DNA of 26,593 bases from TMED8 sp038125725 (lineage in GTDB: Bacteria > Pseudomonadota > Alphaproteobacteria > Rhodospirillales > Casp-alpha2). The stretch spans positions 1-26,593 of the forward strand of contig JAYPEK010000051.1 of assembly GCA_038125725.1 (NCBI GenBank), given 5' to 3'. The first letter of the stretch is position 1. Each line of letters starts with the position of its first letter. The notes beneath the pieces were generated by a model, which saw only the letters and a program-made list of their open reading frames with translations, did not search any database and was not told the origin of the DNA. Both the position numbers and the translations under genes were made by a program. This document shows, piece after piece, positions 1 to 7,007 of this stretch.

Positions 1-82
1 ATCCTCCGTTAGAATACAGGCTCAGGCGTCCCAAATGTTTTGATGACGGACACGCGGTTTCCTGAAGGAGCGTTCCGGCCTG

Positions 83-838
83 GTGCTCGGCGAGGACAAG
101 GCCTACCTGCTGGAAAGTCGGCTGACGCCGGTGGCCCGCAAGCAGGGGCTGAAGGACCTGGAAGAGCTCATCGACAAGGTCATGAAGGGCGGCGACGCCG
201 CCCTGCACACGGTGGTCACCGAAGCCATGACCACCAACGAATCGTTTTTCTTCCGCGACCAGAAGCCGTTCGACCTGTTCCGCGACACGGTGATGCCGCA
301 TCTTCTGGAGAAACGGGCAGCGACGAAGCGCTTTCGTATTTGGTCGGCGGCGGCGTCGAGCGGCCAGGAACCCTATTCCCTGGCCATGCTGTTGACCGAG
401 GCGGCGGCGAAGTTCGCCGGCTGGAGCCACGAAATCGTCGGCACGGACCTCTCCAGCGAGATCATCACCAAGGCCAAGAATGGCAAGTACTCGCAGTTCG
501 AGGTACAGCGGGGCATGCCGATCACGCTGCTGGTCAAGTATTTCGACAAGGATGGCGACCAGTGGCAGGTCAAGCCGAACATCAAGTCCATGGTCGACTA
601 CAAGGTCTACAACCTGCTGCACGACCTGACGCCGCTCGGTAAATACGATGTGGTGTTCTGCCGCAACGTGCTGATCTATTTCGATCAGCCGACCAAGAAA
701 TTTGTGCTCGAGAATATCCGTAAGCTGATGCCCGATGACGGCTTCCTGTTCCTCGGCGGTGCCGAGACGGTGCTCGGCATTACCGACCAGTTCGCGCCGG
801 TGCCTGGCCTGCGCGGTATCTACAAGGTCAACAGCTAG
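83..838 (+). CDS. cheR: Chemotaxis protein methyltransferase CheR (5' end uncertain)
   Basis: CheR uses S-adenosylmethionine to methylate glutamates of chemoreceptors during adaptation. From the GTG at 83 the product is 251 aa. It shows TTNESFFFRD (about 50-59), the SAM-binding motif WSAAASSGQEPYSL (87-100), GTDLS (120-124), FCRNVLIYFD (192-201) and GGAETV (225-230), so the methyltransferase domain is complete. The family's N-terminal helical domain is shortened. Upstream codons at 59-82 still read FLKERSGL in frame, which is typical family sequence, but tandem TGA stops at 41-46 block any ATG, GTG or TTG start before 83. An AAGGAG lies 12 bases before the GTG, but it also encodes the conserved KE. 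An ATG at 43 would join the frame if one C near 60-62 were removed. Identity is sure; the true N terminus is not. Bases 1-12 read ILR-stop and may be the tail of an upstream gene. Confidence 0.9.
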   Translation: MLGEDKAYLLESRLTPVARKQGLKDLEELIDKVMKGGDAALHTVVTEAMTTNESFFFRDQKPFDLFRDTVMPHLLEKRAATKRFRIWSAAASSGQEPYSLAMLLTEAAAKFAGWSHEIVGTDLSSEIITKAKNGKYSQFEVQRGMPITLLVKYFDKDGDQWQVKPNIKSMVDYKVYNLLHDLTPLGKYDVVFCRNVLIYFDQPTKKFVLENIRKLMPDDGFLFLGGAETVLGITDQFAPVPGLRGIYKVNS

Positions 839-847
839 TCAGTAGCG

Positions 848-1561
848 TTAGGCGCGTGCGGCCTTGGGCGCATCTTCCGCCAACTCGTCGGGATCGCGCA
901 GCACGTAGCCACGGCCCCAGACGGTTTCGATGTAATTCTCGCCGCCGGTGGCGGTGGAAAGCTTTTTCCTGAGCTTGCAGATGAATACGTCGATGATCTT
1001 CAACTCGGGTTCGTCCATGCCGCCGTAGAGATGGTTGAGGAACATCTCCTTGGTCAGCGTCGTGCCCTTGCGCAGGCTGAGGAGTTCCAGGATACCGTAT
1101 TCCTTGCCGGTCAGGTGAACCGATTGGCCTTCGACCTCGACCGTCTGGTTGTCCAGGTTGACCATCAGCTTGCCGGTTTCGATGATCGATTCCGAATGCC
1201 CCTGGGAGCGGCGCACGATGGCCTGTATGCGGGCGATCAATTCATCCTTGTTGAACGGCTTGGTCAGATAGTCGTCGGCGCCGCCGCCGAGGCCCTTGAC
1301 CTTGTTTTCCGACTCCGTCAGGCCAGACAGGATCAACACCGGCGTCGCGACCTTGGCGGCGCGCAAGCCGCGCAGCACTTCCATGCCGTCCATATCGGGC
1401 AGCATCAGATCCAGGACCACGATGTCGTAGTCGTAAAGTTTTCCGATCTCCAGGCCGTCTTCACCGAGATCCGTCGCATCGACCACCATGCCGGCTTTTT
1501 CCAGCATCATCTTGATACTCTGTTGAGTGGTCGGGTCGTCTTCTACCAGGAGAACGCGCAT
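848..1561 (-). CDS. ctrA: Cell-cycle/flagellar response regulator CtrA
   Basis: OmpR/PhoB-type DNA-binding response regulator, 237 aa. The receiver domain (1-120) begins MRVLLVEDDP, with the phosphoacceptor Asp51 in VVLDLMLPDMDG and Lys101 in TKPF. The winged-helix domain (about 125-225) has LTGKEYGILELL and a C-terminal ETVWGRGYVLRDP. The start chosen is the ATG at 1561 because GGAGGG stands 4 bases upstream and the protein then begins exactly like CtrA; a longer frame from 1609 runs through a probable regulatory repeat. CtrA controls the cell cycle in Caulobacter and mainly motility in Rhodospirillales. The gene converges on cheR with a 9-base gap and no clear terminator between them. Its leader holds paired TTAACC sites, suggesting autoregulation. 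Confidence 0.95.
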   Translation of the reverse strand: MRVLLVEDDPTTQQSIKMMLEKAGMVVDATDLGEDGLEIGKLYDYDIVVLDLMLPDMDGMEVLRGLRAAKVATPVLILSGLTESENKVKGLGGGADDYLTKPFNKDELIARIQAIVRRSQGHSESIIETGKLMVNLDNQTVEVEGQSVHLTGKEYGILELLSLRKGTTLTKEMFLNHLYGGMDEPELKIIDVFICKLRKKLSTATGGENYIETVWGRGYVLRDPDELAEDAPKAARA

Positions 1562-1590
1562 ATAACCCTCCGGCGCCGCCGAAACTGTTG

Positions 1591-1618
1591 CGTTAACCAT
1601 ATGATGCAAAGGTTAACG
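1591..1618. promoter_or_regulatory. Inverted repeat of CtrA-like half-sites in the ctrA leader
   Basis: A perfect inverted repeat, CGTTAACC-N12-GGTTAACG. Each arm holds TTAAC, and the left arm continues as TTAACCAT, the CtrA half-site form. The spacing differs from the classic TTAA-N7-TTAA box. It lies 30-57 bases upstream of the ctrA ATG, probably downstream of the promoter, so binding there could repress or tune ctrA. The site is seen directly; CtrA binding is inferred. Confidence 0.5.
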
Positions 1619-1640
1619 GCGCAAGTTCGCTGGGCGATCA

Positions 1641-1720
1641 ATTGTAAGATATTGAAAATAAGCAAAAAATAAAACGATCCTTGACGGCTGTTGTGTCGAG
1701 GCTCGGAAAAAGGCCGAATC
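1641..1720 (-). promoter_or_regulatory. Probable ctrA promoter region with a GANTC site
   Basis: AT-rich stretch upstream of ctrA. On the minus strand a TACAAT (-10-like, 1641-1646) is preceded by a T-rich -35 region (about 1661-1670). A GAATC at 1716-1720 fits GANTC, the recognition sequence of the CcrM methylase that times ctrA transcription in Caulobacter. A further TTAACC lies at 1725-1730. A single GANTC can occur by chance, so the regulatory reading is tentative. Confidence 0.35.
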
Positions 1721-1768
1721 GGCATTAACCAGAGGAGAGCACATGACACCGCCCGCAGGGGGCGAAAA

Positions 1769-2575
1769 TCAGGCCGTGACCTCCTGCGTGCGGGCCAGCG
1801 CGGTGACCATTTCCGATAGCCGGCGGCCCAATTCCGGCAAATCGCTCATCGCCACCTGCGAGGCCAGGCCGCCGCAGTTGAACGCCAGGATGGTGCCGTT
1901 CTTCAGCACCATCGGTACACCGACGGCGTGGTAATCGGTGCGCCAATCGCCCGCCGAGATGGTGTAGCCGTTTTCCCGGTAGTGCCGGACGGCGCTCTCG
2001 ATGCCATGCTGGACGTCGTCGATCATGTCGGGCGCCACCTGGCCGAGCTCCGTCAAAAGGGCGTCGTGACGCGCCGGGCTGAGCGCCGCCAGGTAGGCGC
2101 GGCCGAGCGCCGTCTTGGCCAAATCCCGGTCGGCGCCGATATCCAGCGGCACAGTTGAGAGGCTGCCGTGGCGGGCGCGTTCGATGACGATCATGGAAAG
2201 CCCGTCGCGGACCCCCATGGAGACCGCACCCCGGCACTGGTCGGCCAGTTGCTGCATCATCGGCCGCGCCACCTCGCGCACCGAAAGCTGACGCAGTACC
2301 GGATAGCCCAGCGACAGAATATGCGGATGCAGGGAATAGCGCCCGGTGATTTCGTCCAGATGCAGATAACCGAGCGCCAGCAGGGTGAAGGTCAGGCGCG
2401 ATACGGTCGGCTTGGGAAAGCCCGTGCGCTTGGCGATCTCGGCGTTGGAGAGACCGCGGTCGTCGGCGTCGAACACCTTCAGCACCTCCAACCCGCGCGC
2501 CAGGGAGCGGACGAATTGCCGGTTTTCATCGGCGCGCCCGGTGTTGACCAGGTCCATGTTCTTGCGGATACCCAA
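1769..2575 (-). CDS. IclR-family transcriptional regulator
   Basis: 268 aa. The N-terminal winged-helix domain (about 22-85) has the IclR pattern: SLARGLEVLKVF, then LSNAEIAKRTGFPKPTVSRLTFTL, then GRYSLHPHILSLG. The C-terminal effector domain (about 95-265) includes SMGVRDGLSMIVIERA and AKTALGRAYLAAL. The best start is the TTG at 2575, with GAGG 6 bases upstream; an ATG at 2557 has no ribosome site. It is divergent from the acyl-CoA ligase operon with about 110 bases between them, so it most likely controls that operon in response to its dicarboxylate substrate or a CoA-free intermediate. It resembles the PcaR/PobR branch in general pattern. The effector cannot be told from sequence. Confidence 0.88.
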   Translation of the reverse strand: MGIRKNMDLVNTGRADENRQFVRSLARGLEVLKVFDADDRGLSNAEIAKRTGFPKPTVSRLTFTLLALGYLHLDEITGRYSLHPHILSLGYPVLRQLSVREVARPMMQQLADQCRGAVSMGVRDGLSMIVIERARHGSLSTVPLDIGADRDLAKTALGRAYLAALSPARHDALLTELGQVAPDMIDDVQHGIESAVRHYRENGYTISAGDWRTDYHAVGVPMVLKNGTILAFNCGGLASQVAMSDLPELGRRLSEMVTALARTQEVTA

Positions 2576-2616
2576 TTCGATCCTCGCTTATTCCTGCCGG
2601 GCCGGCACCCGGCCCC

Positions 2617-2645
2617 TTGACTTTTTATTCTGGCACGGCGATACA
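2617..2645 (+). promoter_or_regulatory. Candidate sigma-70 promoter of the dicarboxylate operon
   Basis: TTGACT (2617-2622), a 17-base spacer, then GATACA (2640-2645). The -35 is good and the -10 is weak. Transcription would start near 2652, which excludes the ATG at 2645 and favours the ATG at 2687 for the ligase. Position between the divergent IclR gene and the operon supports it. Confidence 0.4.
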
Positions 2646-2653
2646 TGGGCGTC

Positions 2654-2671
2654 AAATTTCAAAACAAAATT
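2654..2671. promoter_or_regulatory. Candidate IclR operator (AT-rich inverted repeat)
   Basis: AAATTT and AAAATT flank a short A-rich spacer to give an imperfect inverted repeat, just after the predicted promoter and before the ligase start. IclR-type regulators bind short AT-rich palindromes in such divergent regions. The match is loose and could be chance in an AT-rich leader. Confidence 0.25.
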
Positions 2672-2686
2672 CCGCAGTGCAAAATT

Positions 2687-4777
2687 ATGTCCAATGTCAT
2701 CAAATCCATGCTCAGTCCCGCCTCGGTCGCCATCATCGGCGCCTCGCCGGATGCCAACAAACTGAACGGGCGGCCGTTCCATTTCATGCGCCGCGATGGC
2801 TATGCCGGACGGCTCTACCCGGTCAATCCGCGCTATGACGAGATCGACGGCGTGACCTGTTATCCGGATATCGCGTCGCTGCCGGAAGCGCCGGACATGG
2901 CCGTCGTCGCCGTCTCCGCCGCGCGCACGGTCGAAACCATCGCCGAACTGGGCAAGAAAGGCGTGCCGGTGGCGGTGATTTTCTCGTCCGGGTTCGGAGA
3001 AATGGGACCGGAAGGCAAGGCGCTCGAGGACGAACTGCTGGCGACCGCCAGACAGCACGGCATCCGCATCTGCGGTCCCAACAATCTGGGCCTGATCAAC
3101 GGCTTCGAGCGGGTGACCGCGACCTTCAGCCAGTATGCCGACACCTCGCCGGAACCGGGCCCCGTGGCCTTCGCCTCGCAATCGGGCGCCTTCGGCACCG
3201 GCATCGCCGCGCTGGCCCGTTCGCGCGGCATCGGTTTCGGCTATTTCGTCAATACCGGCAACCAGATCGACATCAGCCTGATGGAGGTTCTGGAGGAAGC
3301 GCTGGAGGATGAACGCATCACCGTCGCTGCCGCCTACCTGGAGGGCCTGCGCGACGCCGACGCTCTGATCCGCTTGGCCGACAAGGCGATGGCGTTGGGC
3401 AAGCCGCTGATTGTCGCCAAGGTCGGGCGCAAGGCGGCCGGCGCGCGGGCGGCGGCTTCGCACACGGGTTCGCTTGCGGGCGAGGACGCGGTGTTCGACG
3501 GCGTCGCGCGCCAGCACGGCATCATCCGCGCACGCAACGAGGAGCACATGCTCGACCTGATGGCGGCCTTCGTCGGCACGCCGGCGGCCGGTGGGCGGGG
3601 TATCGGCATTCTCACCCAATCGGGCGGCGCCGGTGCGTTGATGGCGGACCGGGCGGAGGAACTGGGTTTCGACGTGCCGCTGCCGTCGGAGGCCACCAAG
3701 GCCCGCCTGGCGGAAGTGATTCCGGCGTTCGGCGCGCTTGGTAATCCCGTCGACATTACCGGCCAGTTCCTGGCCGAGCCGAAAATCCTCAAGGACAGCG
3801 TCGCGCATCTGCTCGACGATCCCGCCATCGACGTGGCGGTTGTCTGGCTGCAGCTGATGCACGGCTATGCCGATCTCTTGATCGACGTCTTCCGCGACAT
3901 CAAGGCGCGGGTCACCAAGCCGTTCGTGGTCTGTTGGATCGAGCCCCCGGAAAAGGCCCGCAAGGCCCTGGCCGAGATGGGAATCTGCGTCATCTCCGCG
4001 ACCGAGCGTGCCGTCGATACGGCCGCCGGCCTGATCGAACTGGGCGAGGCGCGGGCGCGTTCCGGCAAGCGGCCCGCCGTCTCCACCTGTCGATCCCCGG
4101 AAACAGCGGACGGCCAACCGGTTCCCGCCGTCGAGGCCCATGCCATGTTGAAGGATGCGGGCGTGCCGCTGGTCGCCTGCGCGCTGGCCGGCAATCCGGA
4201 TCAGGCGGCGGCAGCCGCAACGCGCCTGGGATTCCCCGTGGCTTTGAAGATCGAGTCGCCGGATATCCAGCATAAGTTCGATGTCGGCGGCGTGGCGCTT
4301 GGGCTCGACGGCGCAGACGCCGTCCGCACGGCGGCGGAAACCATGCTCGGCAATGTCGGCCAGGCGGCGCCCGAAGCCCGTATCGACGGCTTTCTGCTGC
4401 AAAAGATGGCGCCGGCGGAAACCGAACTGGTTATCGGCATGCGCCGCGATCCGATCTTCGGACCGGTGGTAATGGCCGGGCTCGGCGGTGTCTTCGTCGA
4501 AGTTTTGAAGGATGTTGTTTTCGCCCGCGCACCCTTGAGCGAGGCCGATGCGCTCGACATGTTGGATCGACTGCGCGGACGTGCGATGCTCGACGGCGTG
4601 CGCGGCAAGGCCGCCGCCGACCGCGCGGCCATTGCCCGCGCCTTGGTCGCCGTCGGAAATTTCGCCATGTCGCATCCGCACGTTTGCGAACTGGACCTGA
4701 ACCCGGTGTTCGCCGGCCCGAATGGCGTCGTCGCCGTCGATTGGCTGATGATGGCCGAATCCGGGAAGAAGGCCTAA
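2687..4777 (+). CDS. NDP-forming acyl-CoA synthetase (acetate-CoA ligase family)
   Basis: A single-chain ADP/NDP-forming acid-CoA ligase of 696 aa from the ATG at 2687. The CoA-binding Rossmann domain comes first (about 5-130; VAIIGASPDANKLNGRP, ICGPNNLGL). The succinyl-CoA-synthetase-like domains follow, with FASQSGAFGTG and the active-site His259 in SHTGSLAGED, which is phosphorylated in this family. A C-terminal ATP-grasp domain (about 480-690) has ALKIESPDIQHK and the closing ELDLNPVF. The start at 2687 is chosen because the protein then begins close to the family N terminus and because the predicted promoter lies too close to the ATG at 2645. First gene of the operon; it probably activates the dicarboxylate brought in by the next gene's product. 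Substrate is inferred only from context: glutarate is favoured because glutaryl-CoA dehydrogenase closes the operon. Confidence 0.88.
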   Translation: MSNVIKSMLSPASVAIIGASPDANKLNGRPFHFMRRDGYAGRLYPVNPRYDEIDGVTCYPDIASLPEAPDMAVVAVSAARTVETIAELGKKGVPVAVIFSSGFGEMGPEGKALEDELLATARQHGIRICGPNNLGLINGFERVTATFSQYADTSPEPGPVAFASQSGAFGTGIAALARSRGIGFGYFVNTGNQIDISLMEVLEEALEDERITVAAAYLEGLRDADALIRLADKAMALGKPLIVAKVGRKAAGARAAASHTGSLAGEDAVFDGVARQHGIIRARNEEHMLDLMAAFVGTPAAGGRGIGILTQSGGAGALMADRAEELGFDVPLPSEATKARLAEVIPAFGALGNPVDITGQFLAEPKILKDSVAHLLDDPAIDVAVVWLQLMHGYADLLIDVFRDIKARVTKPFVVCWIEPPEKARKALAEMGICVISATERAVDTAAGLIELGEARARSGKRPAVSTCRSPETADGQPVPAVEAHAMLKDAGVPLVACALAGNPDQAAAAATRLGFPVALKIESPDIQHKFDVGGVALGLDGADAVRTAAETMLGNVGQAAPEARIDGFLLQKMAPAETELVIGMRRDPIFGPVVMAGLGGVFVEVLKDVVFARAPLSEADALDMLDRLRGRAMLDGVRGKAAADRAAIARALVAVGNFAMSHPHVCELDLNPVFAGPNGVVAVDWLMMAESGKKA

Positions 4778-4820
4778 GAGCCAGAGTTGAAGACGGGGAA
4801 CAGACCAGGGTGACGTCCGA

Positions 4821-6206
4821 GTGACTTCCGAAATCCGTTTCATGATCGTGCTGGTGGCGGCGGCGCTCTGCCTGGCCATCGGGCTGGCGCCGGCGCCGGC
4901 GGGTGTGCCGGACAAGGCCTTGCCGGCGGTCGCGCTGATCGGGTTCACGGTGACCATGTGGGCGACCGGCGCCTTGCCGGAATTCGTCGCCTCGTTGCTG
5001 TTTCTCTGCATTTCCACCGTTGCCGTCATCGCCCAGCCGACGGCGATTTTCGCGGGCTTTTCGTCGCCCGCCCTGTGGCTGGTGTTCGGCGGACTAATCG
5101 TCGGTGCCGCCGCCGACCGCACGGGGTTGGGGCTCTGGGTGGCGCGCGCCGGGTTCAGCCGCGTCGGCGCCGGCTACGGCTCGATGATCGCCGCGGTGCT
5201 GATCGGTTCGCTATTGCTCAGTATCCTGGTGCCGTCCTCGGTGGCCCGGTTGGCGATCATCCTGACACCGGTGATGGCGGTGGCCCGGCAAGCCGGCCTG
5301 GCCCCGGGTTCGCGCGGTTTCGAGGGTGCGGTGATCGCGGTGGTGTTCGGCAACTACCTGATCGGTCACGGTTTTCTTCCGGCCAACCTGACCAACATCC
5401 TTCTGCTGGGTAACGCCGGCACCATGTACGGTATCGAGGTTTCCTACGGCGAATATCTGCTGATGAACCTGCCGGTGATCGCCGTGTTGCGTGGCGTGCT
5501 GGTCTGGGCCCTGGTGGTCTGGATGTACCGTCCGGAGACCGAACTGAAGCCGGTTAACAGCCTGGAAGCGCCGCCGCTCAACGACGACGGGCGCAAGCTC
5601 CTGGTGATCGTCGCTTTCGCGCTGGCGGTCTGGGGCACCGATTTCGTCCACGGCGTGGCGCCCGGCTGGGTGGCGCTGGTGGTGGCGGTGATCTGCCTGA
5701 TGCCCGGCATCGACCTGGTGCCGTCCAGGCTGTTCGTCGAAAAGATCAACATGGTGACGATCCTGTTCGTCGCCGCGGTGCTGGGGATCGGGCCGGTGCT
5801 GCTGGAATCGGGCGGCGGCGCGCTGTTGGGCTCGCTGATCGCCGACCTCGCCGGTTGGGAGGGGCAATCGCCATTCTACGGCTACCATGCCATATCCGTG
5901 GTGTCGTTCCTGGTGGCGCTGATCTCGAACGTTTCCGGCTCCATCGCCGTGGTGACGCCGACGGTTGCCGACCTCTCGCAGGCCACCGGCCTGCCGATGA
6001 AGGTGGCGGCGATGGCGCAGTTGAACGGGCTTTCGTCGGTGCTGTTTCCATATCAGGCGCTGCCGCTTATGGTCGGGCTGGCCATGGGCGGCGTGCCGAT
6101 GATCAAGGTGGTGAAGTTCTCGGTGGCGCTGTCGATCATCGGCCTGATACTGCTGACGCCGCTGAATTTCGCCTATTGGCAATGGCTCGGGTACATCCCG
6201 GGCTGA
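4821..6206 (+). CDS. DASS/SLC13-family anion (dicarboxylate) permease
   Basis: 461 aa, strongly hydrophobic, with about 11-12 membrane segments along its whole length. Two half-repeats carry the DASS-type hairpin motifs: LPANLTNILLLGNAG in the first half and LISNVSGSIAVVTPTVADL in the second. These proteins import di- or tricarboxylates or sulfate, often with sodium. The position between an acid-CoA ligase and beta-oxidation genes points to a dicarboxylate. The start is a GTG at 4821, 43 bases after the ligase stop; its ribosome site is weak (AGG 9-11 bases before), so the start is less sure. The inner-membrane location is certain from composition; the substrate is inferred. Confidence 0.85.
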   Translation: MTSEIRFMIVLVAAALCLAIGLAPAPAGVPDKALPAVALIGFTVTMWATGALPEFVASLLFLCISTVAVIAQPTAIFAGFSSPALWLVFGGLIVGAAADRTGLGLWVARAGFSRVGAGYGSMIAAVLIGSLLLSILVPSSVARLAIILTPVMAVARQAGLAPGSRGFEGAVIAVVFGNYLIGHGFLPANLTNILLLGNAGTMYGIEVSYGEYLLMNLPVIAVLRGVLVWALVVWMYRPETELKPVNSLEAPPLNDDGRKLLVIVAFALAVWGTDFVHGVAPGWVALVVAVICLMPGIDLVPSRLFVEKINMVTILFVAAVLGIGPVLLESGGGALLGSLIADLAGWEGQSPFYGYHAISVVSFLVALISNVSGSIAVVTPTVADLSQATGLPMKVAAMAQLNGLSSVLFPYQALPLMVGLAMGGVPMIKVVKFSVALSIIGLILLTPLNFAYWQWLGYIPG

Positions 6207-6232
6207 CGGATTTCGAAGAGGGAGGACAAGGA

Positions 6233-7003
6233 ATGTCACTTGTATTGCTGGAACGGCCCGAAGCGGGCATCGCGGTGATCCGGATGAACCGGCCGGAGGC
6301 CATGAACGCGCTATCCAACGCGACGCGAGTCGAATTGGCCGAACGTTTCGAAGAGGCATCCGCCGACGATGAGGTGCGCTGCATCGTCATCACCGGCAAC
6401 GAGAAGGCCTTCGTCGCGGGTGCGGATTTGAAGGAATTCGCCGACATGACCACTGCCGACTGGACGCAGCAGGACGCGCGTTTCATGTGGCGCGCCATCG
6501 CGGCCTGCAAGAAACCCATCGTCGCCGCGGTCAACGGTTTCGCGCTCGGCGGCGGCTGCGAATTGGCGCTTAGCTGCGACATCATCGTCGCCGGCGAGAA
6601 CGCCAAGATGGGCCTGCCGGAGGTGCGCGTCGGCGTGCTGCCGGGCGGCGGCGGCACCCAGCGCCTGACCCGTACGGTCGGCAAGTACAAGGCGCTGAAG
6701 ATGATGCTGACGGCCGAATGGGTGTCGGGCACCGAAGCCTGCGAGATGGGCCTGGCATCGGAAGTGGTGCCGGATGACGAGGTCGTCGAGCGGGCCATGG
6801 CCATAGCGCGCAAGATCGCCAAGATGCCGCCGATCGGCGTGCGTCTGATCAAGGAGGTGACGCTGGCGGGCATGGATGCCTCGCTGGAGACCGGCATGAT
6901 GCTGGAGCGCAAGGCTTTCGAGATCCTGTTCGCCACCGAAGACCAGAAGGAAGGCGCCAAGGCCTTCATCGAGAAACGCGAACCTGAATTCAAGGGGAAA
7001 TGA
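6233..7003 (+). CDS. Enoyl-CoA hydratase (crotonase family)
   Basis: 256 aa, normal for the family. It hydrates a trans-2-enoyl-CoA to the 3-hydroxyacyl-CoA. Both catalytic glutamates of true hydratases are present: Glu110 in GGGCELAL and Glu130 in GLPEVRVGVLPGGGGTQRL. The oxyanion motif VAGADLKEF is at about 61-69. The ATG at 6233 is preceded by GGGAGGA; the open frame further upstream runs out of frame through the permease gene and is not coding. It sits 26 bases after the permease and 4 bases before the dehydrogenase. In this operon crotonyl-CoA, the product of glutaryl-CoA dehydrogenase, is the likely substrate. Confidence 0.93.
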   Translation: MSLVLLERPEAGIAVIRMNRPEAMNALSNATRVELAERFEEASADDEVRCIVITGNEKAFVAGADLKEFADMTTADWTQQDARFMWRAIAACKKPIVAAVNGFALGGGCELALSCDIIVAGENAKMGLPEVRVGVLPGGGGTQRLTRTVGKYKALKMMLTAEWVSGTEACEMGLASEVVPDDEVVERAMAIARKIAKMPPIGVRLIKEVTLAGMDASLETGMMLERKAFEILFATEDQKEGAKAFIEKREPEFKGK

Positions 7004-7007
7004 GGAT

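Noticed and set aside
1562..1609. A 16-residue N-terminal extension of CtrA
   Set aside because: CtrA begins at MRVLL in the family, that ATG has GGAGGG before it, and the extension covers the TTAACC repeat.
1750..1764. CGCCC/GGGCG hairpin after the IclR gene
   Set aside because: The stem is only five base pairs and no T-tract follows on the minus strand, so it is not a convincing terminator.
2631..2645. TGGCACG resembling a sigma-54 -24 element upstream of the ligase
   Set aside because: The GC of the -12 element is absent at the required distance.
2588..5122. A very long open frame (844 codons) on the minus strand opposite the acyl-CoA ligase
   Set aside because: It is antisense to a gene with clear motifs, is rich in Arg, Gly and His as expected of a GC-rich shadow, and resembles no protein family.
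5855..6232. A 126-codon upstream extension of the crotonase frame
   Set aside because: It overlaps the permease in another frame and has no family pattern; the ATG at 6233 has a strong ribosome site.
5211..6359. A 382-codon minus-strand open frame opposite the permease
   Set aside because: It is His-, Arg- and Gln-rich low-complexity sequence, a shadow of the hydrophobic plus-strand gene.
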